Source of the DNA: Limonium bicolor
Lineage: Eukaryota; Streptophyta; Magnoliopsida; Caryophyllales; Plumbaginaceae
Assembly (NCBI GenBank): GCA_023374045.1
Contig: CM041777.1
Location: forward strand, 85,120,300-85,184,299
Length of the DNA: 64,000 bases
Direction of reading: 5' to 3'
Shown here one piece after another: positions 32,309 to 44,587 of this stretch (its first letter is position 1; each line of letters starts with the position of its first letter). The notes below the pieces were generated by a model, which was not told the DNA's origin, ran no database searches, and was given only the letters and a program-made list of their open reading frames with translations. The position numbers and the translations under genes are program-made.

Positions 32309-33604
32309 TCACAGAGTGAACCATGCCACGGGGTCATCGACATTTGTTGCAGAGTGAATCACGCCACGAGGGTCATCGTCAGAGACCCAAGATGGTGGTA
32401 TGCTAGGTTGTTCCTCTGTACAAGTTGCATGTTCTCCTACTCCATTAGCAAAGGGAAAAACGTCTATATGGAATTTAACATCTCGACAGACGTCAATTTT
32501 CTTTGTTACCAAACTCAAGACTTTGTGCCCTTTCTTGCGGGGTTCCTCTCCCAGATATACACAAGCTTCGGCCCGGGGATTGAATTTTCCTCCCTTTTCT
32601 CCAACTATGGTCTTTGTAGCACAGACACCCAAAAGGTTTAATATCATCATATGTCGGTTGTATTTCATAAAACCGCTCGTATGGTGTTTTTCCCTACAAG
32701 GCCTTAGTAGGTAATCTGTTAATTAGATAAACCGCATGAAGAATACATTCACCCCAATATTCTGTGGGAACCTGAGACTGAAAAAATACCGCTCTAGCCG
32801 TTTCAAGTAGGTACTTGTGCTTTCGTTCGACCACGGCGTTTTGTTGCGGTGTATGTGCCAAGTGGTTTGGTGGAGTATACCATTTTGTGCGAGAAACCTT
32901 TTGCCTGAATTAGAGCTGCCTAATTCTTTGGCATTATCACTCCTGAAAACCTTGATTTTCGCATCGAATTGTCTCTCCACCATTCGAACAAAATCCACTA
33001 TTGCATCCCAAGCATCCCCTTTATGTTTTAGCAATTGAACCCATGTAATCCTTGTATAGTCATCAACTAGACAAAGAAAGTACCTATATCCGTTGTATGT
33101 GGTTACGTTAAACGGCCCTCATACATCTAAATGCACTAAGTCGAAAGCCTATTGGTTTTAATTTCGGATCTACCAAAAGATAATCGTTGACCTCGTGACT
33201 TATAACATACATCGCATGCAAATTTTGGAGAAAAATCAACTTGTTTATCAACTTCATTTGAACGAGTTTTTGATATGGCACATGCCCCAACCTTACATGC
33301 AGTTCTTTCGCATTTCTAGTAACAAAATTAGCAAATCCTAAAGTACTGCTCATGCCCTGATTTCCTTGACTTCTTTGCTGATGGGAAAACCATTGATTGA
33401 TCCTTCCTTGATCCAGAATGTAGAGACCATTCTGTTCGAGCCAATCACTTCAGTCTCCTTTGTAGTAGGGTCCTGAATCAGACAAGTTTCCATGCCAAAA
33501 GTTAGAGGTTGTTGTTCCTGTTCGACCATTTCTTCACAGAGATCAAATTGAACATAAAATCTGGAATAAATAGCACTTCTTTCAACCAGAAACGTTCTCC
33601 CCAT
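32309..33604 (-). pseudogene. Nested Copia integrase
   Basis: The GAG_pre-integrase HHCC region is at 33353-33150 (ELHVRLGHVPYQKLVQM). The catalytic core follows in broken frames, with the second Asp region RSDNAKELGS near 32950 and [11 protein letters not shown] near 32860. The C-terminal region 32668-32309 has the GVCATKT and AEACVYLGEEPRKKGHKVL blocks typical of Copia just before reverse transcriptase. Several frameshifts. Confidence 0.8.
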
Positions 33605-34978
33605 CTTACATCTCCCACCATAGAAACTTGTTGAGGCCTTCCATCCGGCAAAATCACAGACCTTTTACATGTTAAAGTTTTCCAGTTTTCAAATAAATCC
33701 CGGGCACCAGACATATGGTCCGTAGCACCAGTATCAAGAATCCATCTCCTAGTTAAACCTCCAGTATCATGCAGAATTTTACTCATCAGACATAGTTTGC
33801 TTGCTGTAAAATTAAAACGATTACCTGAAAAGTGACAATAGCTAGGATCTCCTCCCTTCGACTCTTGATCGCTGGCACGGATGATGCTAGCAATCTGCTG
33901 TATTTCTTCACGAGTAAATCCCTTCACCGATTTACTTCCCTCGCTTGAATTTTCTCCACAAGCTAAAACAGCCACACTCTTTTTCCTGCGTGCCAGCACT
34001 TTCTCCCTCCCATGGAGATGAAAGCAGTCATCGGCAGTATGTCCAGTCTTCTGGCAGTAAGTGCACTTCTGTCTAGCATAACATTCCTCAAAAACGTGCC
34101 CGTTCTTTTTGCAAAAGGTGCAGTTCTTTTTCTTTCTTTCTCCAGTATTCTTTTCAGGTCCACCTTTCCTGGTTGAATTCGAGCCACCAGCAGCAGAAAA
34201 GAAAGAGGCGTCAGACTCTGATTTCTTTTGGGCTCCCGCAAGGAACGACATGGAGCTGCTTTTTCTTCTTCCGTGTTAGCGCCTTGCTGTTGTTATTCAT
34301 GTATCACCAGGGCAAACGCACGCTCAAGTGAGGGTGTTTCTTTCATTGCTAGTATTTGGCCACGCACGTGAATGAATTTCCTGTCAAGACCCATTAAGAA
34401 GTGGATTAGACGGTCTTCTGCAATTTGCTTGCACAGAAGATCTCTCGCTTCTCCGGAACATGTAGGAAAGGGACGGGCCAAGTCCAATTGTGCCCAGATG
34501 CTCTTCAATTTTCCGAAATACACCGTCACCGTATCGTTCCCTTGCTTCAGTTCCCCTAGGGTTTGCTTGAGGTTATGAATTGTGGCAAGGTTGGTCTGAT
34601 CGTACCTTTGGCAGAGGCAATCCCAAATCTCCTTGGGATCTTCTGTGAACATGACGGTTTGGGCTATGTTTGGTTCCAGGGCTGTGGTAATCCAGGAGCG
34701 AACCAGGGAACTCGCGCGAGTCCAGGCCGCTTGTCGAAGGGAATCTCCAGATCCTGGGTGTTTGACGGAGCCATCTATGAAGCCTTGTTTGTTTTAGCCT
34801 TCAAGGCTGTGACCATCGACCATCTCCAGGTTGTGAATCCCGTCCCGTCAAATTTTGGAGCAAGTAGCATACCGGGTTGCTCGGAGACATGGACGTACAG
34901 CGGGTCACCGGCATCTATGGTGTTTGCCGGCGCAGTAGCCTTTTCTCCCTCTTTTTCAATTGGTGTTTCGTTATCCAT
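33502..34978 (-). pseudogene. Nested Copia gag and protease
   Basis: Gag begins at the ATG at 34978, shortly after the primer site. It carries GTGFTTWRWSMVTALKAK, then in another frame EIWDCLCQRYDQTNLATIHN (34620) and HFLMGLDRKFIHVRGQILAM. A 249-codon frame (34251-33502) holds two CCHC knuckles (CTFCKKNGHVFEEC and CTYCQKTGHTADDC) and the protease WILDTGATDHMSG (about 33745-33710). At least two frameshifts split gag. Each part is otherwise well preserved. Confidence 0.88.
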
Positions 34979-35010
34979 CGCCGATTAAAGTGAATCCTGC
35001 TCTGATGCCA

Positions 35011-35321
35011 TATTGGATTTAAACGCAAGCGGAAAGGAAAGAAGGAGAAGGGTTGGAGCGCAAGCAAGTCGAGAAGGAAGGAAATGATTTTATTTCATTG
35101 TACTTAGAACTTTCTTTTTACAGAGGAGATACTATGTTATGAAGCCTAACCCATAGGGTGTATACATATACAAGTAAACTACCGTTACTATGTTAATCTA
35201 ATTCAAACTAATTCAAACTGCCTATTTCAAAATTGGCAATACAAAATGTTTCGTTAACTAGGCTTGACCATTAGTTGGGCTGGGCTAGCCCATATGGAAT
35301 GGATGACTTATTATTCCAACA
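35011..35321 (-). repeat. 5' LTR of the nested Copia
   Basis: 311 bases, partner of 30037-30338, immediately followed on the minus strand by the tRNA-Met type primer site. Confidence 0.92.
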
Positions 35322-35326
35322 ATATA

Positions 35327-35403
35327 TGCTCGTACTGTTGATGTAATACCAAAAGCAATACTCAATACAACAAAATATACATCGTTTACACTCAGTTCCA
35401 ATA
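35327..35403 (+). repeat. 5' LTR of the split Copia, right part
   Basis: Continuation of 29940-30036 after the nested Copia and its duplicated ATATA. It ends directly before the TGGTATCAAAGC primer site. Confidence 0.9.
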
Positions 35404-35457
35404 TGGTATCAAAGCTATCCCTGGGCTCTATCCATTTTCTCTAACCCTCCCACCCGT

Positions 35458-37881
35458 CTTCCCTCCTTGATCGATCTCATGGATGATATCACGCCTGAAA
35501 CTCCCAATTCCGGATCTGGCGTCAATTCACACACAACTGGGAACAGATCAATGGATCACAGACATCTAGAGGAGCTCCCACTGCATCGGCACCTACAACA
35601 ATCACCAACACACACAACATTTATCAGCTGCAGCAAATCTAGTCAAGTTAAAACAAGGTAACTTTCGACTTTGGAAGGGAATGATATTACCTTTTCTGAG
35701 AGGAAACGATTTGTTCAAATATCTGGATGGAACCTTTCCTGTCCTTCTGCTAAGATCAACGGCATTTTGAATCCAGACTATGTTACTTGGAAACGCCATG
35801 ATCAGTTAGTTATATCTGTCCTATTTCTCTCCTTGTCTGAGGCTATTGCTAGCCAAGTGATAGATCTTGAAACATCAGCTCTTGTGTGGTCTGAACTTCA
35901 TGCTTCCTTCTCTGCTCAAACTGCTGCTCACCTCGGGCAACTCCATCAGCAGTTAGCAAGTATTACAAAGTGTGGTGATGAGGACATCACCTCTTATTAC
36001 AACAGGGCCAGAGAACTATCCTCATCTCTGGCAATTACGGGGCACATTGTCACAGATCGGGAGTTTCAATCTTACCTTCTCCGGGGTCTGCCAAGGATTA
36101 TGAGTCTGTTGTAACCAACATAATCACCAGATCTGAAATCTCCACTCCACAACAGCTCTACAAAACCCTCTTGATTTATGAGGATATTCTGAATCAGAAA
36201 AATAAATCAGTCACAGAGGTGTTTGTGTAAATGCCACAGAGGCAAATTACACAGGGGGAAACACAAACAAGAAAAATTCAGGTCGAGGAAAGGGTTCCTA
36301 TCAGGGCACCTCACAAGGATCTTATCAGAATACATATACTCAAAACAGCTCAAGAGGTGAAAGAGGCAGATCTACCACTAACAGCACCAGAGGCGGTGCT
36401 AGAGGCTCCTATTATTTCAATGGAACACCAGATACTCGACCTAGCTGCCAAATCTGTAATAAGAGAGGCCACTCTGCTGCTATATGTTATCACAGGTTTA
36501 ATCAAACCTATCAAGCTCCTCCACCTCAATCTTTTTCTGTTAATGCTACTGGACATTCTAGCACTACAGATTGGCTCCCTGATACGGGAGCAACTCATCA
36601 CTTCACTGGGGATCTGTCCAAACTCAATCACAGCAGTGCAAACTACACAGGGCATGACACTATTACTCTTGGAGATGGATCTGGATTGCCTATCACTCAT
36701 TTAGGCTCAGGTTCTATTTCCCATCCCACTGGTGAATTAGTTCTCAGTCAGATCTATCACTCCCCTCTCTTAAATAAGCACTTACTTTCTGTTAGAAAGT
36801 TTTGCCTTGACAATAATGTCTCTGTTTTGAATTTCATGTTACTGGTTTTCTGTTGAAGGATACTACACCCAGGAAGGTTCTGCTTCAAGGAACGGTAAAG
36901 ATGGTGTGTATGTGATGCCTACTTGCCCTCAGCCTCAGGTTCATGCTACAAGACTTCTACAAGGCACCAAGGCTTCTGCCCTCACTTGGCATCAGCGCTT
37001 GGGCCACCCCTCCACTTTTGTTACAACAAAATACTAAGCAGTTATAGTTTACCCACAGAGGATAATAAGTTTTCCCAATTTTGTGAGGCTTGCTGCCAAG
37101 GGAAACACCATGCTCTCCCTCAGTACTTAAGGGATTCTGTAGCTAATAAACCTTTTGATTTGTTATTTCTGGATGTATGGGGTCCAGCTTATGTTACTTC
37201 ATTGGATGGGTTCAGATATTTTCTGTTGATTGTTGATGATCACTCTAAATTTATCTGGTTATATCCTATGCATGCTAAATCAGATGTCTATCTCATCTTC
37301 AAGACCTTTCTTAAATTGGTTCAAGCACAATTCTCTGCATCTGTCAAAAGTATACAGACAGATAGTGGAGGAGAATTTACTGGCCTCTCAGATATTACTG
37401 CATCCCATGGCATTCATCATCGACTGACTTCCCCATATTCTCACCAACAAAATGGGACGGGTTGAAATTAGAAACAGATACATCATTGATAAAACCCTCA
37501 CTCTCCTATCTCACTCTGTTTACCTTTTCACTTCTGGTCCTATGCAGCACAGACTGCTGCCTTTTCTGTACAACGCACACCAGCAATCAAAGTGCTCCAA
37601 TTCAAAAACACCCTAGAGGCTTTATTTCATACCACCCCAAATTACTCTATGCAAGAGTCTTTGGGTGCTCATGTTGGCCTAACTTCCGCCCTCAAAACCC
37701 TCACAAACTAGCTACAAGATCCCAACCATGCATATTTCTAGGCTACTCACCAAGACACTGTGCCTACCTCTGTTACTGTCTCCCAACAAGAAAAATACAT
37801 TAACCGAGGATGTTGTCTTCAATGAGTCTCACTTTCTCCATCCACCAACCTACCAACTCTCCTCCTTCTCCTGACGACAGC
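35458..37881 (+). pseudogene. Split Copia gag, protease and integrase
   Basis: Gag runs from about 35479 in shifting frames (ITKCGDEDITSYYNRAREL near 35970). A CCHC knuckle CQICNKRGHSAAIC lies near 36450, and protease DWLPDTGATHHFTGD near 36570-36620. A pre-integrase block (LTWHQRLGHPS in broken form) lies near 36985. The integrase core at 37130-37460 has FDLLFLDVWGPAYV, IQTDSGGEFTGL and SPYSHQQNGTG. The C-terminal part at 37600-37803 (FGCSCWPNFRP, PCIFLGYSPRH) stops where the Athila-like element inserted. Many frameshifts. Confidence 0.87.
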
Positions 37882-39651
37882 TGTTGGGATAAAACTACAC
37901 TATAATTAATATAGAATTATAACAAACTATTAGGCAAGTGTACCTATTCGTAGTAGTAAAACAAGTGTCGTATCCACAAGGAGATTGTTCAATTATCCTA
38001 GTTTAGGTAGTTAAAAGAAAACTGTAAAAGGGGTTTAGCCGGAGGCAAGCTTGATTTGTTGTTGGATTATTAAAGAAAAATAATAAAAACAGTAAAAACA
38101 GTTGTGAATTAAGTGGATGGTAAATGTGCTAAGGAAGGTGACATCGCCCAATTATAACTCAGATAATAATTATAATCCTAGTTTGCTCTTATTTGTCTGT
38201 TAAGAATTTTATCTTGTGGCCTTTCTAAATCATAGATAAGGACAACTCTTAATTAATTCATTAAACTTTCTTACAATCAGAAAAAGTCTAAAATCATTAA
38301 TTAGCTTTAAGTGAGAATTCTTTTATAACAGCGATGGATTTTATCTGCTAATCAAGGAGATAATATCTAACGTTTGTCTCTCTTTGTGGTCTATTCTCTA
38401 ATTTACAAAATCATTGAAATTAGAGAAACCGTAAATGAGTAAAAATGATCAGTTCTTAAACATTTAATAATAGAGAGAGACAAAACAAATATTTATAAGC
38501 AAACTCGGTATTATAAATACTGATATTTAGTTATTTGGGTTAAACACCCATCCTAAGCACAATTATGAGATTACTCAGACATTGACAGAAATAAAAACAG
38601 AGTAGAGACTGAAATATTCATTACTCAGGAACTGCCTGCGAATAACGGGTCTGCACTCGCCTGCCTCTTTTCTCTCTTTGTAAAATACTGCTTCTGTTTG
38701 AGTGTTTGAGTACGTACGTGAATGTGGTGAAATGGTGAGAATAAATAAAAGATGGAGAAGTGGTGCTACGGGAGGAATTAATTGAAGAGAATGGAGTGTG
38801 GTGTTGTTCGATTTCTTCAGCCTGTGGACGTACGTAGTGTATTGTTTTGCAGTTATGGTGTTGGTTTTATATAGAGGATTGAGGAGGCAGATCCGTACGT
38901 ATTTAATTGATTGCAGTTGATTGCAGTCTGAGTGCTTCATTTATTGCAGAGGGGACAGAGAGCTGGAGTGATTTAAGGTAGGCGGTGCGGCGGAGTAGAT
39001 GGATAACAGAATCCATTTGCAGAACGACGCGAGGAAGAAGGAGACAGGCGCGTCCCCTTTCTGATGGAGTCCGCCAATCACATTGCTGGGTTTGGTCCGG
39101 GACTTGGCCAAGAGTAGAGGTCCCGGACCATAATGCAACAAATTCTCTCGGTTTAAACATTTCATGTGGTCGGGTCTTGGGACTGGGTTAGGTCCCGGAC
39201 CATTGTGAAGACAAAGTCCTCGGTTCTAAAAGTACATGTGGTCCGGGACTTGGGCAAGAGTTTAGGTCCGAACCAAGCTGGCAATTCCTCGGTTGAAAAG
39301 TCCATCATGTGGTCCGGGACTTCTTCAGGAGTTAGGTCCCGGACCTTAATGCAGGTAAGGAAGTAAGTCCCGGATCAAGCTGGTGTTGAAGTCTCGGGGC
39401 ATGCTAACTTCGACTGGCTCTAGATTATTCGTTCGGACTCCGTTTTTCGAACCGTCTGCGGCTATGCGTTCGTCTCTTCATGTTCTTTGCTTCTAGCTTG
39501 GATTTTTCTCATGTTTAACCGATAAATCTGTAAGACAACCAATAAAACATAAACTAGAGAAAAGCTAAGATAAGTGGAGAAATGAGCAAGAAAAGTGCTA
39601 ATAATATATATGAAATACACCTATAAAACATGCTCATTTGGATACTTATCA
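37882..39651 (-). repeat. 3' LTR of the Athila-like element
   Basis: Carries an array of palindromic GTCCCGGAC-type hairpins (39092-39345). It differs from the 5' LTR largely by single-base indels and a few substitutions. Confidence 0.93.
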
Positions 39652-40771
39652 CCCCCACACTTACCTTTTGCTTGTCCTCAAGCAAAACCATGTACCCATA
39701 TAAGTAGGGAATGCTCAATATTAATAAATACTATTATGAAGGGTAGGATAAAGAAGTCAATAGTACATGATCTTAAACTTTTAGAGGAGTGTGATCATCA
39801 CCTACTGGTGGCATAGGTGTACTCAGGGCAAAATAAAAATTAGAGTTTCGGGGTATGATCCGGAGTACTTCAATGCTTCTTAGTTTAAGGTGACTTTGAG
39901 AACTTTTACCAAGGCCAACTTCTCTCGAGAATGGGCTTTGAGGAGAAAACAAAAGGAAAAATAGAATTATGCATTTGTTTCACTTTTGCATAAGAGAAGA
40001 GAAGATAATATGTAGGCATTAAGCCTTCGTTGTTAAGAACACTCAACTCTCTTTGTTGGTTACCAATGGTGTCTCGTAAGTCCCTTATTTATTTTATTAT
40101 TTTTCCTTTTTGACAGAGAAGCACCCCTTAGCAATCCCTAAGAAAGAAGACAGAAGGAACCCCTGAGTAATAAAAATCCAACCATTTCAGATCATTTGGT
40201 CACACCGCATAAAAATGCTCCTCAAAAGTAATCAAAATTTAAAAATTTTTGAATTTGTACCATTTATGCCATTTATCCCACAATTCATAACAATATTTAT
40301 TCTTAAAGAGAACAACCCACATAAAAAGGGCCACGATATTGAATTTGAACAAACGCAAGATAAGCAGAGAGATTAAGCATTTAAGCATAAACCGAAAAGG
40401 CACACTCCCCCACACTTAATTTGAACAATGTCCACATTGTTCACCAGAAAAACAAGGGAAAGTTTCAGAAGGTCTTTTCGGTAGTAGATAAAATAGAGAG
40501 AACACGAAGCTCACGTATAATCATTTAAGCACATAACTCTCCTCTGCAGATTTTATTTAAATAAAAGCATAAGTAAAGAGACTGGTACTCCCCTGAGATT
40601 ATTTTTGCTAGCGTTATAGGAGTTCCCCCACACTTGAGCTTCAGCCTCAAGAAGCGTAGCTTGGTTGCGGTGTAGACATGAAAGTGCATCTGCATAAGAC
40701 ACCAAAAGCAACCATACTACAAACGGGGTTAAAAGTTTAGCAAAAATAAAATTGAGAGAGAGAACTGAAAA
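39652..40771 (-). other. Athila-like 3' untranslated region with repeated polypurine motif
   Basis: No ORF of note. The minus strand has AAGTGTGGGGG three times, at 39652-39662 next to the LTR, 40407-40417 and 40625-40635. The first is the expected polypurine tract. An envelope-like ORF is absent. Confidence 0.65.
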
Positions 40772-42276
40772 TTAAAAAGAGAATAAAAGCAAATAAAGAT
40801 AAGTTCGTCCGGGTTGCCTCCCGGAAAGCTGCCCTTCTTTAACGTCTTTGGCTAGACGCTTTGAAGCGTACTCAATCTGAGTATCATGTAGGTTTATTGT
40901 ACGAGCATCAACTGTCTCGAGATTACCACCCTGGTAATGCTTTAGTCTTGATCCATTAACCATGAAAGTGTGTTTTTTAGAATCCACCAACTCAACGGAT
41001 CCATATGGGGTGACCTTGGAGACAGTAAATGGTCCAGCCCAATAGGATTTGAGTTTACCAGGAAACAGCTTCAACCTGGAGTTGTACAACAGAACCAAAT
41101 CTCCCTCATGGAAACTCCCGTTTAAGGATCATCTTGTCATGCCACTTCTTGGCTTTCTCTTTGTAGATTCGGTTATTTTCATAGGCATCCTCTCGAAATT
41201 CTTCTAATTCAGTGAGCTGGAATTTCCTTTTGTCACCTGCTCTCAGAAGATCAAAGTTGAGGGCTTTCACGGCCCAGAATGATTTGTGCACGAGCTCGAC
41301 TGGTAAATGACAAGCTTTGCCGAAGACTAGTCGATATGGGGACATGCCGATGGGCGTTTTGTAAGCTGTTCTATACGCCCAGAGTGCATCATCCAGCTTC
41401 AGGGACCAATCTTTTCGGAAGAATTAACCGTCTTTTGTAGGATCCACTTCAATTCTCGGTTAGAGACTTCAGCCTGGCCATTTGTTTGAGGGTGATAAGG
41501 CAAGGCTACCTTATGTCTCACTCCATATTTGGTCATCAAGGCTGTGGTGAACTGCTTATTGCAGAAGTGGGATCCTTGGTCACTGATGATAGCACGTGGG
41601 ACTCCAAATCGTGTAAAGATGTTCCTCTTCAAGAACCTGAGTACTACCTTTGCATCATTTGTGGGAGAGGCGATAGCTTCCACCCATTTAGTGACATAGT
41701 CGACTGCCACCAAGATGAAAAGGTTTGAACAAGACGAAGGAAAGGGACCCATGAAGTCAATGCCCCACACGTCGAAAGGTTCTACCTCGAGTATGATGTT
41801 GAGAGGCATTTCGTGTTTCCTGGAGGTGTTCCCAAGTCTTTGGCATTCATCGCAGGAGGCTACAAAGGAATGACAGTCTTTATGTAAGGTTTTCCAAAAG
41901 AAACCTGATTGAAGTACCTTAGCCGCTGTTCGAGCTGGCCCATGATGTCCTCCTGCTTCAAGAGAGTGACAATGACGGAGAATGTTCTGGATTTCATCGT
42001 GGGGCACACATCTTCTTACCATCCCGTCTGCACAAACCTTGAAAAGGAGAGGATCCTCCCAGTAATAATGTTTGACATCGGAAAAGAACTTCTTTTTGTT
42101 GGTAGGTAGCCATGTGGTATTACTCCTCGTGCCAGGTAGTTGGCCATGTCAGCGTACCATGGTTCACCGGTGTCACCAATCATAAAAACGCACTCATCTG
42201 GGAAGAATTCATTGATGGAAGTGCCATCACCTGGTGCCTCTATGCGAGATAGGTGGTCTGCTACTACATTCTGCAC
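40772..42276 (-). pseudogene. Athila-like integrase
   Basis: The H2C2 zinc-binding region with [12 protein letters not shown] and CDECQRLGN lies at about 41975-41830. The catalytic core has [12 protein letters not shown] (first Asp, about 41765), [14 protein letters not shown] (second Asp, about 41590) and [16 protein letters not shown] (Glu, about 41490). The C-terminal part has AGPFTVSKVTPYGSVEL (about 41030). The 207-codon frame 42022-41399 holds all of H2C2 and DDE. Two frame changes follow (about 41400 and 41100). The segment 42276-42016 links RNase H and integrase (VADHLSRIEAP). Confidence 0.9.
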
Positions 42277-42301
42277 TCCTGGCTTGTCTCTGATTTCAAT
42301 C

Positions 42302-43783
42302 TCAAATTCTTGTAGTAGGAGTATCCACCGGAGGAGTCGGGGTTTGGCATCTTCTTTGGCAAATAGATACCTCAGAGCGAGAGTGATCGGTGTGAATTAT
42401 GACTTTGCTTCCCAAGAGATATGATCGGAATTTATCCAGAGCAAAGACTACTGCTAGAAGTTCCTTCTCAGTAGTTGAATAATTCTTCTGAGCGTCGTTG
42501 AGGGTTCTACTTGCATAGTAGATGGTTCTCAAGATCTTCTCCTTCTTTTGGCATAAAGCGGCACCCACGGCATAGTCGCTGGCGTCGCACATGATTTCAA
42601 ATGGAAGGCTCCAATCTGGTGATATCACAATGGGAGCGGAGATGAGGCATTCTTTCAGTGTGTTGAAGGCTTGTAGGCATTCGTCGGTGAAGTCGAACTT
42701 GACGTCTTTAGCTAGGAGTTCACATAGAGGTTTAGAAATTTTGGAGAAATCCTTGATAAACCTTCTATAGAACCCAGCATGGCCAAGGAAACTCTGATGT
42801 CTTTTACCGTCGATGGTGGTGGTAATTTTTCAATAACTTCGACCTTGGCTTTGTCAACTTCAATGCCTTTTGAAGATATTTTATGCCCAAGAACTATTCC
42901 TTCTTTAACCATGAAATGGCATTTTTCCCAGTTAAGCACAAGGTTAGTTTCTTCACATCGGGCGAGGATGGCATCCAGATTATTCAGACAGGATTCGAAA
43001 GTGGGACCAAAGACAGAGAAGTCGTCCATGAAGACTTCAATGCTTTCTCAAGATAGTCGCTGAAGATTGCCATCATGCATCTTTGGAATGTGGCTGGGGC
43101 ATTGCATAGACCAAAAGGCATCCGATTATATGCAAATGTCCCGTACGGGCATGAATGGTGGTTTTGTCTTGGTCTTCAGAGGCAATGGGTATTTGAAAGT
43201 ATCCTGAATAACCATCCAGGAAGCAGTAGTAATCTTGCCCGGCCAATCTTTCAAGCATCTGATCGATGAAAGGTAAAGGGAAGTGGTCCTTCCGCGTTGC
43301 GCTGTTCAGTTTCCTGTAATCGATGCAGACTCTCCATCCCGTCGTGGTTCTCTGAGGAATTAGATCACCTTTGTCGTTGGGGACCACAGTGAGACCTCCT
43401 TTTTTCGGGACCACTTGAACGGGGCTCACCCATTTGCTGTCGGAGATGGAGTAGATTATCCCGGCGTCGAGAAGTTTGAGCACCTCTTTCTTTACTACGT
43501 CTTTCATGTTGGGATTCAGCCTTCTCTGTGGTTGGACTAAAGGCTTGTAGGTATCTTCCATGTATATGTGATGTGTGCAGAAATGGGGATTGATACCTTT
43601 AATGTCCGAAATGGACCAGCCTATTGCCTTCTTGTGGCTCTGAAGGATCTTCACAAGCTGTTCTTCCTGTGTACTTGTTAGGGATGAAGAAATAATAACA
43701 GGCAAAGTACAAAAATCAGAAAGATAAACATACTTCAGATGTGATGGCAATTGTTTCAGATTTCTACGGAGGGGGTTGTTCAA
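42302..43783 (-). pseudogene. Athila-like reverse transcriptase and RNase H
   Basis: The frame 43783-43073 holds the reverse transcriptase start (WVSPVQVVPKKGG, VCIDYRKLNSATRKDHFPLP, FLDGYSGYFQI). A frameshift near 43060 precedes the catalytic block MDDFSVFG (43029) and KCHFMVKEGIVLGHKIS. RNase H at 42628-42302 has IMCDASDYAVGAALCQKK and STTEKELLAVVFALDKFR. The enzyme copies the element RNA. Three frame changes make this copy non-functional as assembled. Confidence 0.9.
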
Positions 43784-43968
43784 TGGATGGTGGTAACTTC
43801 TGAGTGGAGAGCTCTAATGGTTCTGGTGGTGGGTAGCGTGGTTTCTTGTATGATTTTATTCTATCCAGAGCTGCTACCATTTGGATTGTGTCAGGGTATA
43901 CTAATCGGTTATCACAGATTTCAGACAAGGCATTTTCAAGAGCGTCATTACGGATAATAGCAGATAAA

Positions 43969-44552
43969 TTATCCTGCACAATAGAGTCGACAACGTCTAT
44001 GGAAAAGGTATTCTAAATGAGCGGGTTTCTTAACAACCTTGGACATGTCGTATTCTAAAGTTTCGTTATGCAGCCTTAAAATGATTTTTCCTTTTTCAAC
44101 ATCGATTAGTGCTCTTGCAGTTCTCATGAAAGGTCGTCCTAAGATTAAGGGCACCCTAGTGTCTTCTTCCATGTCAATTACAATAAAGTCAGCGGGGAAC
44201 ACAAAGGTTCCTACAGTAACAATCAAATCTTCTATTATTCCTTTGGGAATACTAAAGATCTATCTGCTAATTGTAATTGAATAGAAGTTGGTTCGCATTT
44301 ACCAATTTTAAGTTTGTTGAAAGTTGACAGTGGCATTAAATTGATACTAGCTCCTAGATCACATAACCCACTACCACAATCAACATTATCAATTGAACAT
44401 GGAATAATTGGCAAACCTGGGTCTCCAAGTTTCGGAGGGAGACTCTTGAGAAGTACTGCTGACACTTCCTGTGTAAGGTGTACAGTTTCCACTTCCTGCA
44501 ACGATCTTTTGTTGGTGATGATATCCTTCATGAACTTTGCGTATATTGGCAT
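43969..44552 (-). pseudogene. Athila-like aspartic protease region
   Basis: Active-site block CDLGASINLMPLSTF (about 44365-44320) followed in a second frame by RVPLILGRPFMRTARALIDV (about 44160-44100), the flap and C-terminal part typical of Athila/Tat proteases. One frameshift near 44235. Confidence 0.88.
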
Positions 44553-44587
44553 TTGTTTTAAAGCATCGGCAAAAGGAATGTTGATCG

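Larger units (their letters stand above)
30037..35321 (-). mobile_element. Ty1/Copia retrotransposon nested in the 5' LTR, nearly complete
   Basis: Minus-strand Copia of 5.3 kb with LTRs at 30037-30338 and 35011-35321. On the minus strand the LTR starts TGTTGGAATAATAAG and ends near ATCCAATA. The primer site TGGCATCAGAGCAGG (35010-34996) touches the 5' LTR, and the polypurine tract GCGGGGGG (30346-30339) touches the 3' LTR. The duplication ATATA (30032-30036 and 35322-35326) fits but lies in a TA run, so its exact phase is uncertain. The two LTRs are very similar, which suggests a relatively young insertion. Confidence 0.92.

Noticed and set aside
39092..39345. Possible CRISPR-like array because of regular palindromic repeats.
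   Set aside because: Plant nuclear LTR context, units degenerate, spacers similar to each other, and the same array in both LTRs.
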